The position numbers and the translations under genes were made by a program. From Bugula neritina (lineage: Eukaryota; Bryozoa; Gymnolaemata; Cheilostomatida; Bugulidae): a stretch of 64,000 nt of DNA. The notes beneath the pieces were generated by a model that was not told where the DNA came from, ran no database searches, and saw only the letters and a program-made list of their open reading frames with translations. Below are positions 53,048-64,000 of the stretch, in pieces; positions within the stretch are counted from its first letter, which is position 1; each line of letters begins with the position of its first letter. The stretch covers positions 15,437,133 to 15,501,132 of the forward strand of contig OZ037769.1 of the NCBI GenBank assembly GCA_964035545.1. Direction: 5' to 3'.

Positions 53048-53397
53048 GTAGCAAAACTCCTTCAAGATCAGATAGAGAGAGCGTAGTAGTGAAAGGGGGA
53101 GCAACTCCGAGAGAGCAGGTTATAGCGGTATACAGTATACATAAGTTGAGCTATGGCACATCCAAACCCAACTCTCCCAGGACAAGCGCCCGGGCTGATC
53201 ACCTTCTGATGCAGGTCAGGCAAAGCAAAGGCGACCCCTTTAGGAAGATATCTTCAAGAGTTGAAGAACCGATTACCATTGCTGATTCGGAAGAGTATGT
53301 TGTTTTTGAAGGTAGGAAATTCTGTTCCTACACTCTAACAGTAAGAACTGGAGTCACAAATGTGCAGCGTGGTGCTATTTTGGAAGTAAAATTTTAG
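53048..53397 (+). CDS. Probable terminal exon of an unrecognised protein
   Basis: An acceptor (ctaactttag) opens a 115-codon frame to a TAG stop, with phase 1 at its 5' end. The sequence is balanced and coding-like (TPSRSDRESVVVKGGATP, then ADHLLMQVRQ, then GDPFRKISSRVEEPITIADS). No family is recognised. The phase fits the donor at 50872, so it may be an alternative last exon of the preceding gene (..PPKK-G-SKTPSRS..), or the last exon of a separate gene. The open frame also extends upstream to 52933, but that part looks intronic. Confidence 0.45.
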
Positions 53398-53593
53398 TTA
53401 TAATAATCATTACTGGTTGCTGAGTGGAAAAAAGCAGTTAGGTGTTTAAAAACTCGTAAAATGGGAGAAGACTTCATTTCACTAGCCAGTCATAATTGAG
53501 TTAGATGTCCATTTGATGGCAGTAAGTTTTTCTGTTGCTAAAGTTTTAGATCATCTCACTGATAAGAAGAAATTTTTTTAGCATCAAATTTAG

Positions 53594-53765
53594 GTGTGTG
53601 TGTGTGTGTGTGTGTGCATGCGTCTGTGTGTGTGTGTAGTGTGTGTGTATGTGTGTGTGAGTGTGTGTGTGTGTGCGTTTGTGTGTGTGTAGTGTGTGTA
53701 TGTGTGTTTGTGTGTGTATGTGTGTGTGTTTGTGTATGTGCGCGCGTGTGTGTGTGGGTGAGTAG
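53594..53765. repeat. (TG)n microsatellite, interrupted
   Basis: About 170 bp of TG dinucleotides with minor interruptions (tgcatgcgtctg, tagtgtgtg). The Cys/Val peptide read through it is an artefact. Confidence 0.95.
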
Positions 53766-54193
53766 TGTACGGCTAGAAATATTGGTTGGTTAGTTGATGC
53801 TATAATTTTTCACAGCATTCTCTGGAGATTCTGTTGGAACCAAGAAACACCCAGCAAAGAAATGGATTACTAAAGTTAGCCATTAGATTTACCTTACCAC
53901 TTTGCCTACACTAAAAGGGAGCTAACTCCAATATAATCTGCACTAAGCCTGTACATGTACATAATAATGTTTATCCACATCAAATTACTACTCAAGTCTC
54001 AGTATTACCTGTACAAACTTTTGTATACTGTTTTATATAAAGTGTTGTGAGCAATGAGAAGTATAGTTGAAGTAAAATAATTATTAAATCAATTTGAACG
54101 CAGCGAAAGAGTATAACTAATGTTGATCAACATACCAGTAGCTGATAACCAAAATGTTGAAACTTCTCCCTCCCTATGCGCTATAAACAACAT

Positions 54194-54203
54194 TTTATTT
54201 ATT
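54194..54203 (-). terminator. Candidate poly(A) signal of the ALDH1L-type gene
   Basis: Overlapping TTTATT on the plus strand gives AATAAATAAA on the minus strand, about 530 bp downstream of the stop codon at 54730. Confidence 0.3.
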
Positions 54204-54729
54204 GCCATGTGAACATGATGCATTAACATAACCTCGATGCATTTACACAATAAATATATATGCATAGATTAAGAACCAGCAGTGAGTGAGATCTGGGCTA
54301 TAAAACTCAACATCCATTCTAAAAAACTTCCATCAGAAAATATAGTGTAAAAATTGTTCCGATGTTGGTATACATAAGTAGATAACAATTAGGTAAATAA
54401 AGCAGGCAGCATAAAAATTCATATTTTGTTTTGCCTGCTTTTATAAACATCAAAGTTTGCCTATAAATTAGATTTGCAAATCAGACTATCTAGAATATTA
54501 TTGAGTTATCTTTTCCTACAGTATATAAAATTCAACTGCTAAACACAAATATCATCTAATCATGATAAAAGTAGCAGAAGAAATCAGCAGAAAATTCAAG
54601 AAACTTGTAGAAAGTGAATATTTACTACAGATTTCCTCTTATTTCTACAGGTTCTCTAGATTAATAGATTTGCCCGAGACACTAGTTGAATGGCAAGCTA
54701 GGAGTAAAATATTGAGTTATCCCCCCAAG

Positions 54730-56246
54730 CTAATACTCTATTGTGACAACTTTGGTCTTCAGATACTCATTGAGTGCCTCTTGGCCTGCGAATTAATTTA
54801 TATTATATATCACACAGCATATATAATAATATAGACATAATATATTATAGATATAGACTATAGAGCATAATATAATAATATAAACATAGTAGATTGTAGA
54901 GCATATTGTAGATATAGAACATATAATAATATAAACATCTCACCCAGATCCTTGCCGAAACCTGACTGTTTAAACCCACCGAAGGGAGTGGCTACGTCCG
55001 TCTTGTTGTAAGTATTGACAAAGCATGTGCCTGCTTCTAGCCTACTAGCTACAAGTATATTGTGATAGGGAGTAGACAACTACAATACTATGATAAAGAG
55101 TAGACAACTACAATACCATGATAAAGAGTAGACAACTACAATACTATGATAGAGAGTAGACAACTACCATACTATGATAAAGAGTAGACAACTACAATAC
55201 CATGATAAAGAGTAGACAACTACAATACCATGATAAAGAGTAGACAACTACAATACTATGATAGAGAGTAGACAACTACCATACTATGATAAAGAGTAGA
55301 CAACTACCATACTATGATAAAGAGTAGACAACTACAATACCATGATAAAGAGAAGACAACTATCATATTTCAATGAAGAGTATACAACTACCATACTATG
55401 ATATAAAGTAGACAACTACATTACTATGATAAAGAGAAGACAACTACCATACTATGATAAAGAGAAGACAACTACAATACCATGATAACGAGAAGACAAC
55501 TATCATATTTCAATAAAGAGCAGACAACTACAATACTATGGTATAAAGTAGGCCATTACCTTACTATGATGAAGCGTAGAAAATTACTATAATATAAAGA
55601 GTATACAACTACCATACTATGTGCAGATAATACTAATGACTGCTACTTACACACTTCTAGAGCTTTACTCAAGTCGTTAGTGAAGACGCCAGAGGCGAGA
55701 CCAAACTCGGAGTCGTTTGCACTTCGGATTACGCCGTCCACATCCCTGGAATGAAATGAGATAAACTTTATACTAACACGTGAAGCTTAACTGAGCCAAA
55801 TCTATTCAACAGTTCAGTTTGATGATGTTGAAACCATCCCAAATTCAAAACTACAACTAACAGCATTTATAACTTCTGAGAGCAGAGCAGATATGGAGGA
55901 ACATTTCCAGCACTTGTATTAAACAGCGTCCTGTTAAATTAGCATTAGTACTAGACTCGTTGCCATTTTCAGCTCAATATTTCCAGATATAGTATAATAA
56001 TTAACCAAGGTTCTCAATACTATAGGCAGGGGCGATGTACTCACCCATCCGTAAAATGTGAGATGACCATGATAGGTCCAAATGACTCTTCTGTCGCCAC
56101 AAACATGTGGTCGTGCACGTCTGTTAGTATTGTAGGCTCAAAGAATAAACCAGGCCTATCCAATTGACGGCCACCATACACCAGTCTAGCTCCTTCCTTC
56201 ACACCAGCCTATATAGATTAGCTGAACTAAACATCGGTCTACATAA

Positions 56247-56283
<37 letters not shown>

Positions 56284-59200
56284 CGCGTGTGTGTATGTGC
56301 GTGTGTGTATGTGCGTGTGTGTATGCCTGTGAGAGAGTGTGTGTGTGTGAAAGAGAGAGTGTGTGTGTGTTGTGTGTGTGCGTGTGTGTACATGTGCGTG
56401 TGTTGTGTGTGTGCGTGTGTGTACATGTGCGTGTGTTGTGTGTGTGTGTGTGTATGTGTGTGTGTATGTATGTGCGTGTGTGTATGTGCGTGTGTGTATG
56501 TGCGTGTGTGTATGCCTGTGAGAGAGTGTGTGTGTGTGTGTGTGTGTGTGAAAGAGAGAGTGTGTTGTGTGTGTGTGTGCGTGTGTGTGTGTGTCTGTGT
56601 GCGTGTGTGTACATGTGCGTGTGTTGTGTGTGTGTGCGTGTGTGTGTGTGTCTGTGTGTGTGTGCGTGTGTGTACATGTGCGTGTGTTGTGTGTGTGTGT
56701 GTGTTGTGTGTGTGTGTGTGTTAGCACAGTAGATCTGGCTCTCACACATGCGAGTTCAACTCACCTCGACGTAAGCCTGTAAACTCTTCAAATGAGCCAA
56801 ATGATTTTGAGGGCCATGGTCTACAGAGCGATCTAGCGGATCCCCTATCTTCATTTTCTTAGTTTCCTGTACGACTCTTTCAATGAACTCATCGTGTATG
56901 CTTTCCTCCACAAAGATTCTTCCTGCGGCGATACAGTTCTCTCCCTTGTTGAAGAACACGCCACTCATTGCCTGCAGCCAAACATACAGCAGTAGTTACA
57001 AGTTTTAATTTTCATTTTCTTAAAGTTAGTAGAAACTTCTAGAAAAATAGTATATTAGATAGAACTCAACTCAACTTAAAACAACAAAAATAAAGTGAAC
57101 TCTAATTGTACATGCATATAATACACCTGTGGGTTTAAAAACAGATTTAACTTCAATTTGTGTCGTTGAAGCTTAGTCAATAAAACTGAAAAGGAGAAGC
57201 CATAAGCTGTGAGAAGTCACAACTAAGAAGCTAAGTGCTGGACTAACCATTCTAACAGCTTTGTTCAAGTCACAGTCAGCGAATATGATGAGAGGAGACT
57301 TCCCACCGAGTTCTAGAGACACTTTCTTTAAGTTACTCTGTGCACAGCTCGTCATGATTGTCTTTCCCACAGGAGTGGATCCAGTGAAACCCAACTTACG
57401 TACATCTGGGTGATCAGCAATGCCTTGTCCAACCACTCCCCCTGTTGACAAAATATTCAAATATGTTTTCTATCCCTCAGCAAATCGAAATATAAAAGTT
57501 GAATGGACATAAGCTTCTAGTACAGCTCTTAGCTAACTAACACTAACTAGAGGAATAGTTGAACAATTACTCTCAGTTAAACAACTTTTATCAATTTTCA
57601 TAAAACCTGAGTTTAGAATATTCAAATTGTAAAAATAATAAAATTTAAACCTTTTTTGATTAAACAATAATAAAGCTAAGGCCAAAAAGAATTAACCCAC
57701 CATTCTTACTTGAATTGTAAATTTTAGCTAAAACTGATTAACCAATCAGAATCCTACTTAGATTACATTAGCTAATTTAAGGAACTAGCACGTTACTCTA
57801 CTCTAGAAAGTGACTCATTACCTGACCCGGGAAGTATATTGATGACCCCAGCGGGGAAACCAGCTCTCGCTGCCAACTCAGCAAACTTAAGTGAAGTCAG
57901 TGGAGTGACTTGAGCAGGTTTCAGCACCACAGTGTTTCCAGCGGCTAGACAGGGGGAAATCTTCCACGCCAACATCATGAGGGGATAATTCCAAGGAGTA
58001 ATAATACCACAGACACTAAAGAAGACAGTGATTATGTGTCTACATAGAAGTGGGTTGGAAAGTCAGCAGGTGTGACAGCATTGCATGCAGTCACTTCTTT
58101 TGTATTCACAATAACATGTGGAATAGACTAGAGAGTTGAGTCATAAACCGAGTCATACATTAAGCATTAAATTAAGTCATTGTTAAGTCAGAGCCGAGTC
58201 ATGGTCAAGTAATAAACTGAGTCATAAACTAAGTCATAAACCGAGTCATACGTTAAGCCTTAAATTGAGTCATTGTTGAGTCAGAGCCGAGTCATAAACC
58301 ATAGTCATCGCTGAGTCATAAACTAAGCCATTGCCGAGTCATAAATTGAGTCATTGTTAAGACATAAACTGAGTCATCATCAAGTAATAAACTAAGTAAT
58401 CGCCTAGTCATAAACTGAGTCATTGTTAAGTCATAAACTGAGTCATCTACTAACCCAATAGGTTCCCTGCGTGTGTAGGACAGATTATGGTTGGGTTTGG
58501 CATGGTTTATTGGTATGGTTAAACCGTGAATCTTATCGCACCATCCAGCAAAATATCGGATGGTAGATATAGACATGCCGATATGAGTCTTAAGAGCCAG
58601 AGTGTACACAGCTCCACTGTCCAGTGTCTCCAGAGTAGCCAGCTCTTCCTGGTGCTCCTCCATCAGGTCGGCTAGTCTAAACATAGCTCAGAATATTACA
58701 GCAAACAGTCGGGTGGACTATCCAACCCCCAACTACGATGATATAGATAATAAGCAATAGAATTTGTCTCCACATGCCATAATCTATAGTATGCTAATTT
58801 GAGGGTTGAATTAAGTAAGTATCAAGTATATTACTCCTGAGTACTAACTTGAACATCAGCTGACCTCTATCTCTTGCATTCATGTCCTTCCACTCCTCAA
58901 ACGCATTCTGTGAAACACGCAGCAATATGAGTTAGAATTTATTGCTATTGAAATAATTTATCATAAATTAGACTAATTATCAATTTCAGAGGCCAAACAT
59001 ATTATCTGTAAATATTTGCAAACTTATGCTATCTACACAAGTTTAAGTATGCACAACTTCATTTATAACGTAATGTGAGATTACAACTTTTAAATGTAAT
59101 ACTATTATAACTAGAGAATTGTTAGATCTAAAACTATGTCTAAAGTCCTCGTTGGATAACATAATGTACACAAGAGAAGACAACCACTAACCTTGGCACA

Positions 59201-62200
59201 ATGCACTGCATAGTCGACATCTTCCTTTGTAGCCTTAGCAACCTTACAGATAACCGACTCATCAGTAGGGCTGATAGTGTTGAACGTCCCGCCATCCGAA
59301 GCGTCTATGAACTCATTGTTGACAAACAGCTGATTGGGGGTGTAGAGCTCCATATTGTTGGCGTGTAGTTTGATCTACGAGAGTTCAAATAAATGACGAT
59401 AGGGATGACTAGTTTGTAGTATAAATTGCTTTTCTATATTCAGCGTGATACAAGAACTGAAAGGAACGTCTGAGCAGCAGAAAGGTGAAGATCCAATACA
59501 AAAGCAGAAAATAATTTCTATAACAAATTAAAATTCTAATGTATACTTAAAGTTACAGTTAGTGGCTAATTGTACTTTAGAGAAAAAAATTATAGTTTTT
59601 TTATTTTATTAATTAAAAGGAGTAAAAAGAAATTCCTTCAAAAGTATAACTATATTATCTATTTTCCCGTCTCATCTAATTGTGTAAATAATGTTAATTT
59701 AACTGGAAAAACTTTGTTTAAAATAAACGTTCTATTGAATCAGTTTTCCAATTTATCTGTAAATTAAATTAAAAACAAAACTACAAGTCCGTATAATCTA
59801 AAATTAAAAAGAAAGAAAAAGTAATAAGAGCATACAAATTTAAAAAGCGAAAATGATGATGAACTATACACCTTAGAATCGCCACATGATAAAGGTCAAG
59901 GTTGAAGGTCACTTACTGGGTCATAGGTGAATACATCCTCAGTATCTTCACCTCTGTAGTTAGTCACAAGCATGGCTATGAAGTCCTGGAAGGTAGTGTT
60001 CATGTATACCTTGTCATTGCTTATCTGGAGGTCGCAATGCTGTTTGATTTCCTCTACCAGTCTGTAGTGAATAGCTATTACGGTATATATATTACTAACT
60101 ATTACAGTATATATACAGTGTATAACTATTACAGTATATATACAGTATATAACTATTACAGTATATATACAGTGTATAACTAATACAGTATATGTACAGC
60201 GTATAACTGCCTACGTTACTATAGGTAACAATATATAACAGATATAATATTCCCATACAACATAGTACACAGCCATACAACATGTACTACAATTGCTATT
60301 TAAAACTAGCAACTTCCACAGTATGTGTATTGCAATGCCGTCAGTTTAAAGAGGAATAATAACTCCAAAAATATACAACTCCCAAAAATAAATCATTGAG
60401 CTCCACACCAACATTTACCTCACGACATCCATAGAACCAGCACCACACTCGAAGAAGTCAGTGCTGTCACTGATCTCTATATTGAGAATTCCTTTCCAGA
60501 TACTCTGAGCTTTCTTCTCTATTTCCTGTTCGTCTGCCGTTAGCTGCAGCGTCTGGTGATCAGCTTCCATGTCTCCGCCGAACTTGCTGGCAGCAATCAT
60601 TTTACCATTCGGTAGTGAGATTCTCTCTACATCTACCTGAGTATCGGTATAATACTATGTTATACTATATGCTATGTTATACTATATACTATGCTATACT
60701 ATATACTATGTTATTCTATACTATATACTATGTTATACTGTATACTATGTTATACTATACTATATACTATGCTATACTATATACTATGTTATACTATATA
60801 CTATGTTATACTATATACTATGTTATACTGTATACTATGCTATACTATATACTATGCTATACTATATACTATGTTATACTGTACTATATACTATGTTATA
60901 CTATATACTATGTTATACTATACTATATACTATGTTATACTATATACTATGTTATACTGTACTATATACTATGTTATACTATACTATATACTATGTTATA
61001 CTATATACTATGTTATACTGTACTATATACTATGTTATACTATATACTATGTTATACTATACTATATACTATGTTATACTATATACTATGTTATACTGTA
61101 CTATATACTATGTTATACTATGTTATACTATATACTATGCTATACTATATACTATGTTATACTATACTATATACTATGTTATACTATACTATATACTATG
61201 TTATACTGTACTATATACTATGTTATACTATATACTATGCTATACTATATACTATGTTATACTATATACTATGTTATACTATACTATATACTATGTTATA
61301 CTATATACTATGCTATACTATACTATATACTATGTTATACTATACTATGCTATACTATACTATATACTATGTTATTTCATTTAAACTACTTACCATTTTC
61401 CCGTTGTTCCCAAAGAGCGTAATACCGTGAGAGTGAACAATGGCGGGCTCGGACATGCCTGGTATTGGAAGTGTCTCCCCTGAAGGTCTGTAACTTCTGC
61501 GCAGTTTAGAGCCGTAGAATGTGATTTGCTAAATCAACAGACACATGTCGTCATACAAGGCAAAGCCGTGTCATATACTGTCATAATGTATAAATATCTA
61601 GTAATGAATAATAAAATAGATATTTAAAATTAGTCACTAAATTCTATGAGTCATTATTTATTAAAACAATTATTCTCGAGAAACTTGGGAGTTATCATAA
61701 CTTACTGGGACAGTGAACAAAATCATTCACAGGTCTTACCTTTAGTTACAAGAAAATACCTGATATTTTAGGCTACGTTATTGTACCTGAAGTATGGGTA
61801 GGAGAGCTGACCCAACCTACCTGCCCATTGATAGTGGTCCATGCCCCGGGGTTATGGTCACAGCCTCGTATGAAGTTGTGTATATCAGCTGCAGACTTGT
61901 CGAACTTCAGTTCCACCAGATTTTTCTTCAGCAAAGCTTCGTATGTGGCCTGGGATTCATCTTGAACTATCTTGGGGGCGGTACCATCAGCCACCATCTG
62001 AACTGCCAACCCCTAATAAGTCAATCATGAACCTGAGGCTATGCAATAACAAGTAAAGGTCACCTTAAGGTCAGCTTTGTGGCTATATGAGAAGTTGCGT
62101 TTGTCTACACTCTACAGCAACATTTCCTGTGAGACTGTGATGTATGAAGCCTTAAAATTTGCCTTCACCATGTTAGCAACATGGCTGCATAACCAGATGC

Positions 62201-63182
62201 CCTTGATGACATCACCAATAGCCTGTAGCCTATACTAGCGACTCTACTTAACATACTAAGGCTAAGATGGTTATATAGAAGAAGACAACTCCAACATAGT
62301 ATCATGTATGCTGTCGCTGCCCAAAATAAGCCTAAACCTGTCATTAGTTTATTTGTAAAAAAATCTTTTACTTCTTCAAGTCAGTCAACGGTTTTCTTGA
62401 TTAAAGCAACATTTTATAAAAAAAAAATGATTTGTCACAAGAAATATGAATTGCCATGTACTACGATTCTAAGAATACTTGATATGACCAATAGAAAGAA
62501 CAGACAACTACCAACACTAAACTATGCACTGGTATAGAGCTTCAAATTTATTAAATTAGAAATGCACATTGTTGCTCATTTTATAATAAAATTTAACAAA
62601 CATAAACGTACACTTTAGGTATACTTCAGCTTTTACAATAGGCCTCTGTTGTCAACAATACAGCAACTGTAGTATAGAGTTTGAATAGCAGTCATAAGTC
62701 CTACACAATAGCATGTAGCATTAAGTACAATTTAGTTGGGTTTATCTCTATCATAAGTTATTGAAATGTCCCTAACAGTGTTGAATATAATTACTATAAT
62801 ACTTGAGATATCAGTAGGACCACCTGTAGGAAACAAGGCGCTACATAATATATAATTAAAATACTTTCTGTGTGATGTATACTTTTAGTAAGCCGCAAGT
62901 AGAAAATATCTCTATGATAATATTCCCCCAACTCAACTACTCGTTGCCGCTACACCCCTTGTTCATCCACCCTTCCAACTACACCCACCTGGCTGTACAC
63001 TCAGAGTGGAACTCACCATTGACTTGACACCTTCCGGGTAGAGGAATCTGTTGTAGATGGTATCAACGGTATCGTTGGGTAACACTTCACACTCTCTCTG
63101 CAGCAGGATTGGCCCGGTGTCTAGTCCATCATCAGCCCAGAATACGGAGAAACCAGCTTTCTTATCTCCACACTTCAAAGTC
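54730..63182 (-). CDS. ALDH1L1: 10-formyltetrahydrofolate dehydrogenase (ALDH1L1/2 family), 15 exons, 5' end outside window
   Basis: Oxidises 10-formyl-THF to THF and CO2 with NADP+, in one-carbon metabolism. Exons in transcript order: 63017-63182, 61821-62012, 61394-61528, 60419-60636, 59917-60061, 59192-59374, 58849-58907, 58455-58676, 57822-58015, 57248-57441, 56765-56971, 56045-56208, 55651-55745, 54944-55048, 54730-54785. All are GT-AG with matching phases, giving 777 residues plus a split codon. The first residue matches about position 122 of human ALDH1L1. The hydrolase domain keeps WADDGLDTG; the last Asp (21) matches catalytic Asp142. The carrier-protein linker has [13 protein letters not shown]; Ser232 is the likely phosphopantetheine site. 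The aldehyde dehydrogenase part has SLELGGK (Glu548) and GENC (Cys582), spaced 34 as in human Glu673/Cys707. The C-terminus is KVVTIEY. The N-terminus is missing, so cytosolic L1 and mitochondrial L2 forms cannot be told apart. Confidence 0.95.
55060..55620. repeat. 28-bp minisatellite filling an ALDH1L intron next to its acceptor
   Basis: About twenty units of actatgataaagagtagaca plus actacaat, with variants, occupy nearly all of the 602-bp intron between exons 13 and 14. On the coding strand the units contain attgtag, similar to the true acceptor acttgtag at 55049/55048. Confidence 0.92.
56249..56722. repeat. Long compound (TG)n microsatellite filling an ALDH1L intron
   Basis: About 470 bp of TG/CG-interrupted repeat with recurring blocks (tgtgtacatgtgcgtgtgt and gagagagtgtgtg). 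It takes up most of the 556-bp intron between exons 11 and 12. The recurring interruptions show that segments of 100-250 bp duplicated after the simple repeat formed. The Cys- and His-rich ORFs on both strands are artefacts. Confidence 0.95.
58130..58450. repeat. Degenerate gagtcataaac repeat next to an ALDH1L donor
   Basis: Many irregular copies of gagtcataaactgagtcat, 10-20 bp in period, extend to within about 5 bp of the donor of the exon 58455-58676. They cover most of the 439-bp intron. Confidence 0.85.
60065..60205. repeat. Imperfect tandem repeat abutting an ALDH1L acceptor
   Basis: Four to five units of actattacagtatatatacag plus tgtata, about 28 bp, begin within a few bases of the acceptor at 60062/60061. 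Confidence 0.85.
60645..61375. repeat. 17/22-bp tactatatactatgtta minisatellite filling an entire ALDH1L intron
   Basis: The 757-bp intron between exons 3 and 4 (60637-61393) is almost wholly made of alternating 17- and 22-bp units (tatactatatactatgtta with extra actat or actgt). Only about 10-20 bp at each end are unique. The array is highly self-complementary. Large ORFs on the plus strand are periodic artefacts. Confidence 0.95.
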
Positions 63183-64000
63183 CTGCATACAGAGTATATG
63201 TATTATGATACAGTATATAACATGAGAGAATATATTATAATACAGCATAGAACATGAGGAAATATGTATTATTGTATAGTGGCATTTAACATTGCATCAT
63301 CTACAACTAGTCTGGGTGTGGAGCCTAGCCGGCAACCGCAGGTAATCAATCAAACTTATGTCACCTTCTAATTAATAGTACCTGCTGTATGCTATAGTCT
63401 CTACCTTGATATAACTAACAGATTCACTGTCTTTGCTTGGAAGGAGAAATACTGTAGAGTTCAGTGTTTAGTATCACAGAAAGTTATTAACTATTAGAGT
63501 TTTAGAGATTTTATTTGCACCACTTTCATACTTCCCGCATTGTCTTCATATGCTTCCAGTTATATTCAAAGTAGTGTGACTGAGATTAAAGTAATGAGAC
63601 TGAGTTAAAGGGACGTGGTCCAACTAGGTACACCCCCACCCTGTAACATTTGCCTAAACTAGCTAATAAACTCAACTCTATTCTCCATCAAATTCACGCT
63701 GTTCTTCAGTGGAGGTTTGTTACAGTAATGAAGAAAAGCCTGTGTTCTAGATTACAAATGTAGAACGAGAAGCTATGTTCAACCCTCACCCAAAACCAAA
63801 AATTAAGCAAATTACAGAACTTAGGCTACTATTAAAATCTCTCCTCTACTGCTCCTAAACATCTAATCCACTGTACTATATCAAGTCATCTCAATATTTG
63901 GAGTTTTTGGAAGAAACTAGCAGAGCCTGTTATCTAGGACACTAGAGATGGTTCTGCTCATTTAGAAACCTTAGAGTTACATAACAATGTTGTCTCCAGG
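63183..64000. other. Part of an ALDH1L intron, no exon recognised
   Basis: The exon ending at 63182 begins with the last base of the Trp codon before T-L-K-C-G-D-K-K, so a phase-2 exon carrying the earlier hydrolase residues must lie upstream. I did not find it in these 818 bases on the minus strand. Simple AT-rich sequence only. Confidence 0.6.

Noticed and set aside
56164-56749. Cys/Val-rich and His/Thr-rich ORFs on both strands
   Set aside because: Translation of a (TG)n microsatellite.
60615-61430. Three overlapping plus-strand ORFs of 236-271 codons
   Set aside because: They are products of the AT-rich tandem repeat in an intron of the opposite-strand ALDH1L gene. All three frames are open, which real genes do not show.

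Overview
The window is invertebrate-type animal nuclear DNA. It is AT-rich, its genes are split by many spliceosomal (GT-AG) introns, introns and intergenic spaces are large, and microsatellites and minisatellites are very abundant. Three genes are recognised by protein similarity and by splice phases that agree across every exon. The phylum cannot be fixed from this sequence. A single FOXP-type gene with both the zinc finger/leucine zipper and the forkhead fits a non-vertebrate metazoan.

Layout. (1) Bases 1-5425, plus strand: the 3' half of a calcium-independent phospholipase A2 gene (PLA2G6/iPLA2-beta family), eight exons to the stop. (2) Bases 6027-8897: a foldback mobile element with two arms of about 890 bp in inverted orientation around a 1.1 kb centre that holds a short transposase-like remnant. 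(3) Bases 10668-36913, minus strand: an apparently complete FOXP transcription-factor coding region of twelve exons and about 751 codons, with a 13.9 kb first intron. (4) Bases 37500-50690: mostly non-coding AT-rich DNA with small ORF relics. (5) Bases 50692-53397, plus strand: exons of an unrecognised gene with a lysine/arginine-rich segment and a glutamine-rich tail, and two possible terminal exons. (6) Bases 54730-63182, minus strand: fifteen exons of a 10-formyltetrahydrofolate dehydrogenase gene (ALDH1L1/ALDH1L2 family), running from late in the hydrolase domain to the stop. Its 5' exons lie beyond the right edge.

The three recognised genes act in separate processes: phospholipid remodelling, transcriptional repression and folate one-carbon metabolism. 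Nothing suggests functional linkage.

The most striking property is the placement of the tandem repeats. In all three genes many minisatellites start at, or within a few tens of bases of, an exon boundary. Several repeat units carry copies of the neighbouring splice site, in two cases with the first bases of the exon. Some introns consist almost entirely of such arrays. I regard this splice-junction-anchored repeat expansion as the observation most worth following up.
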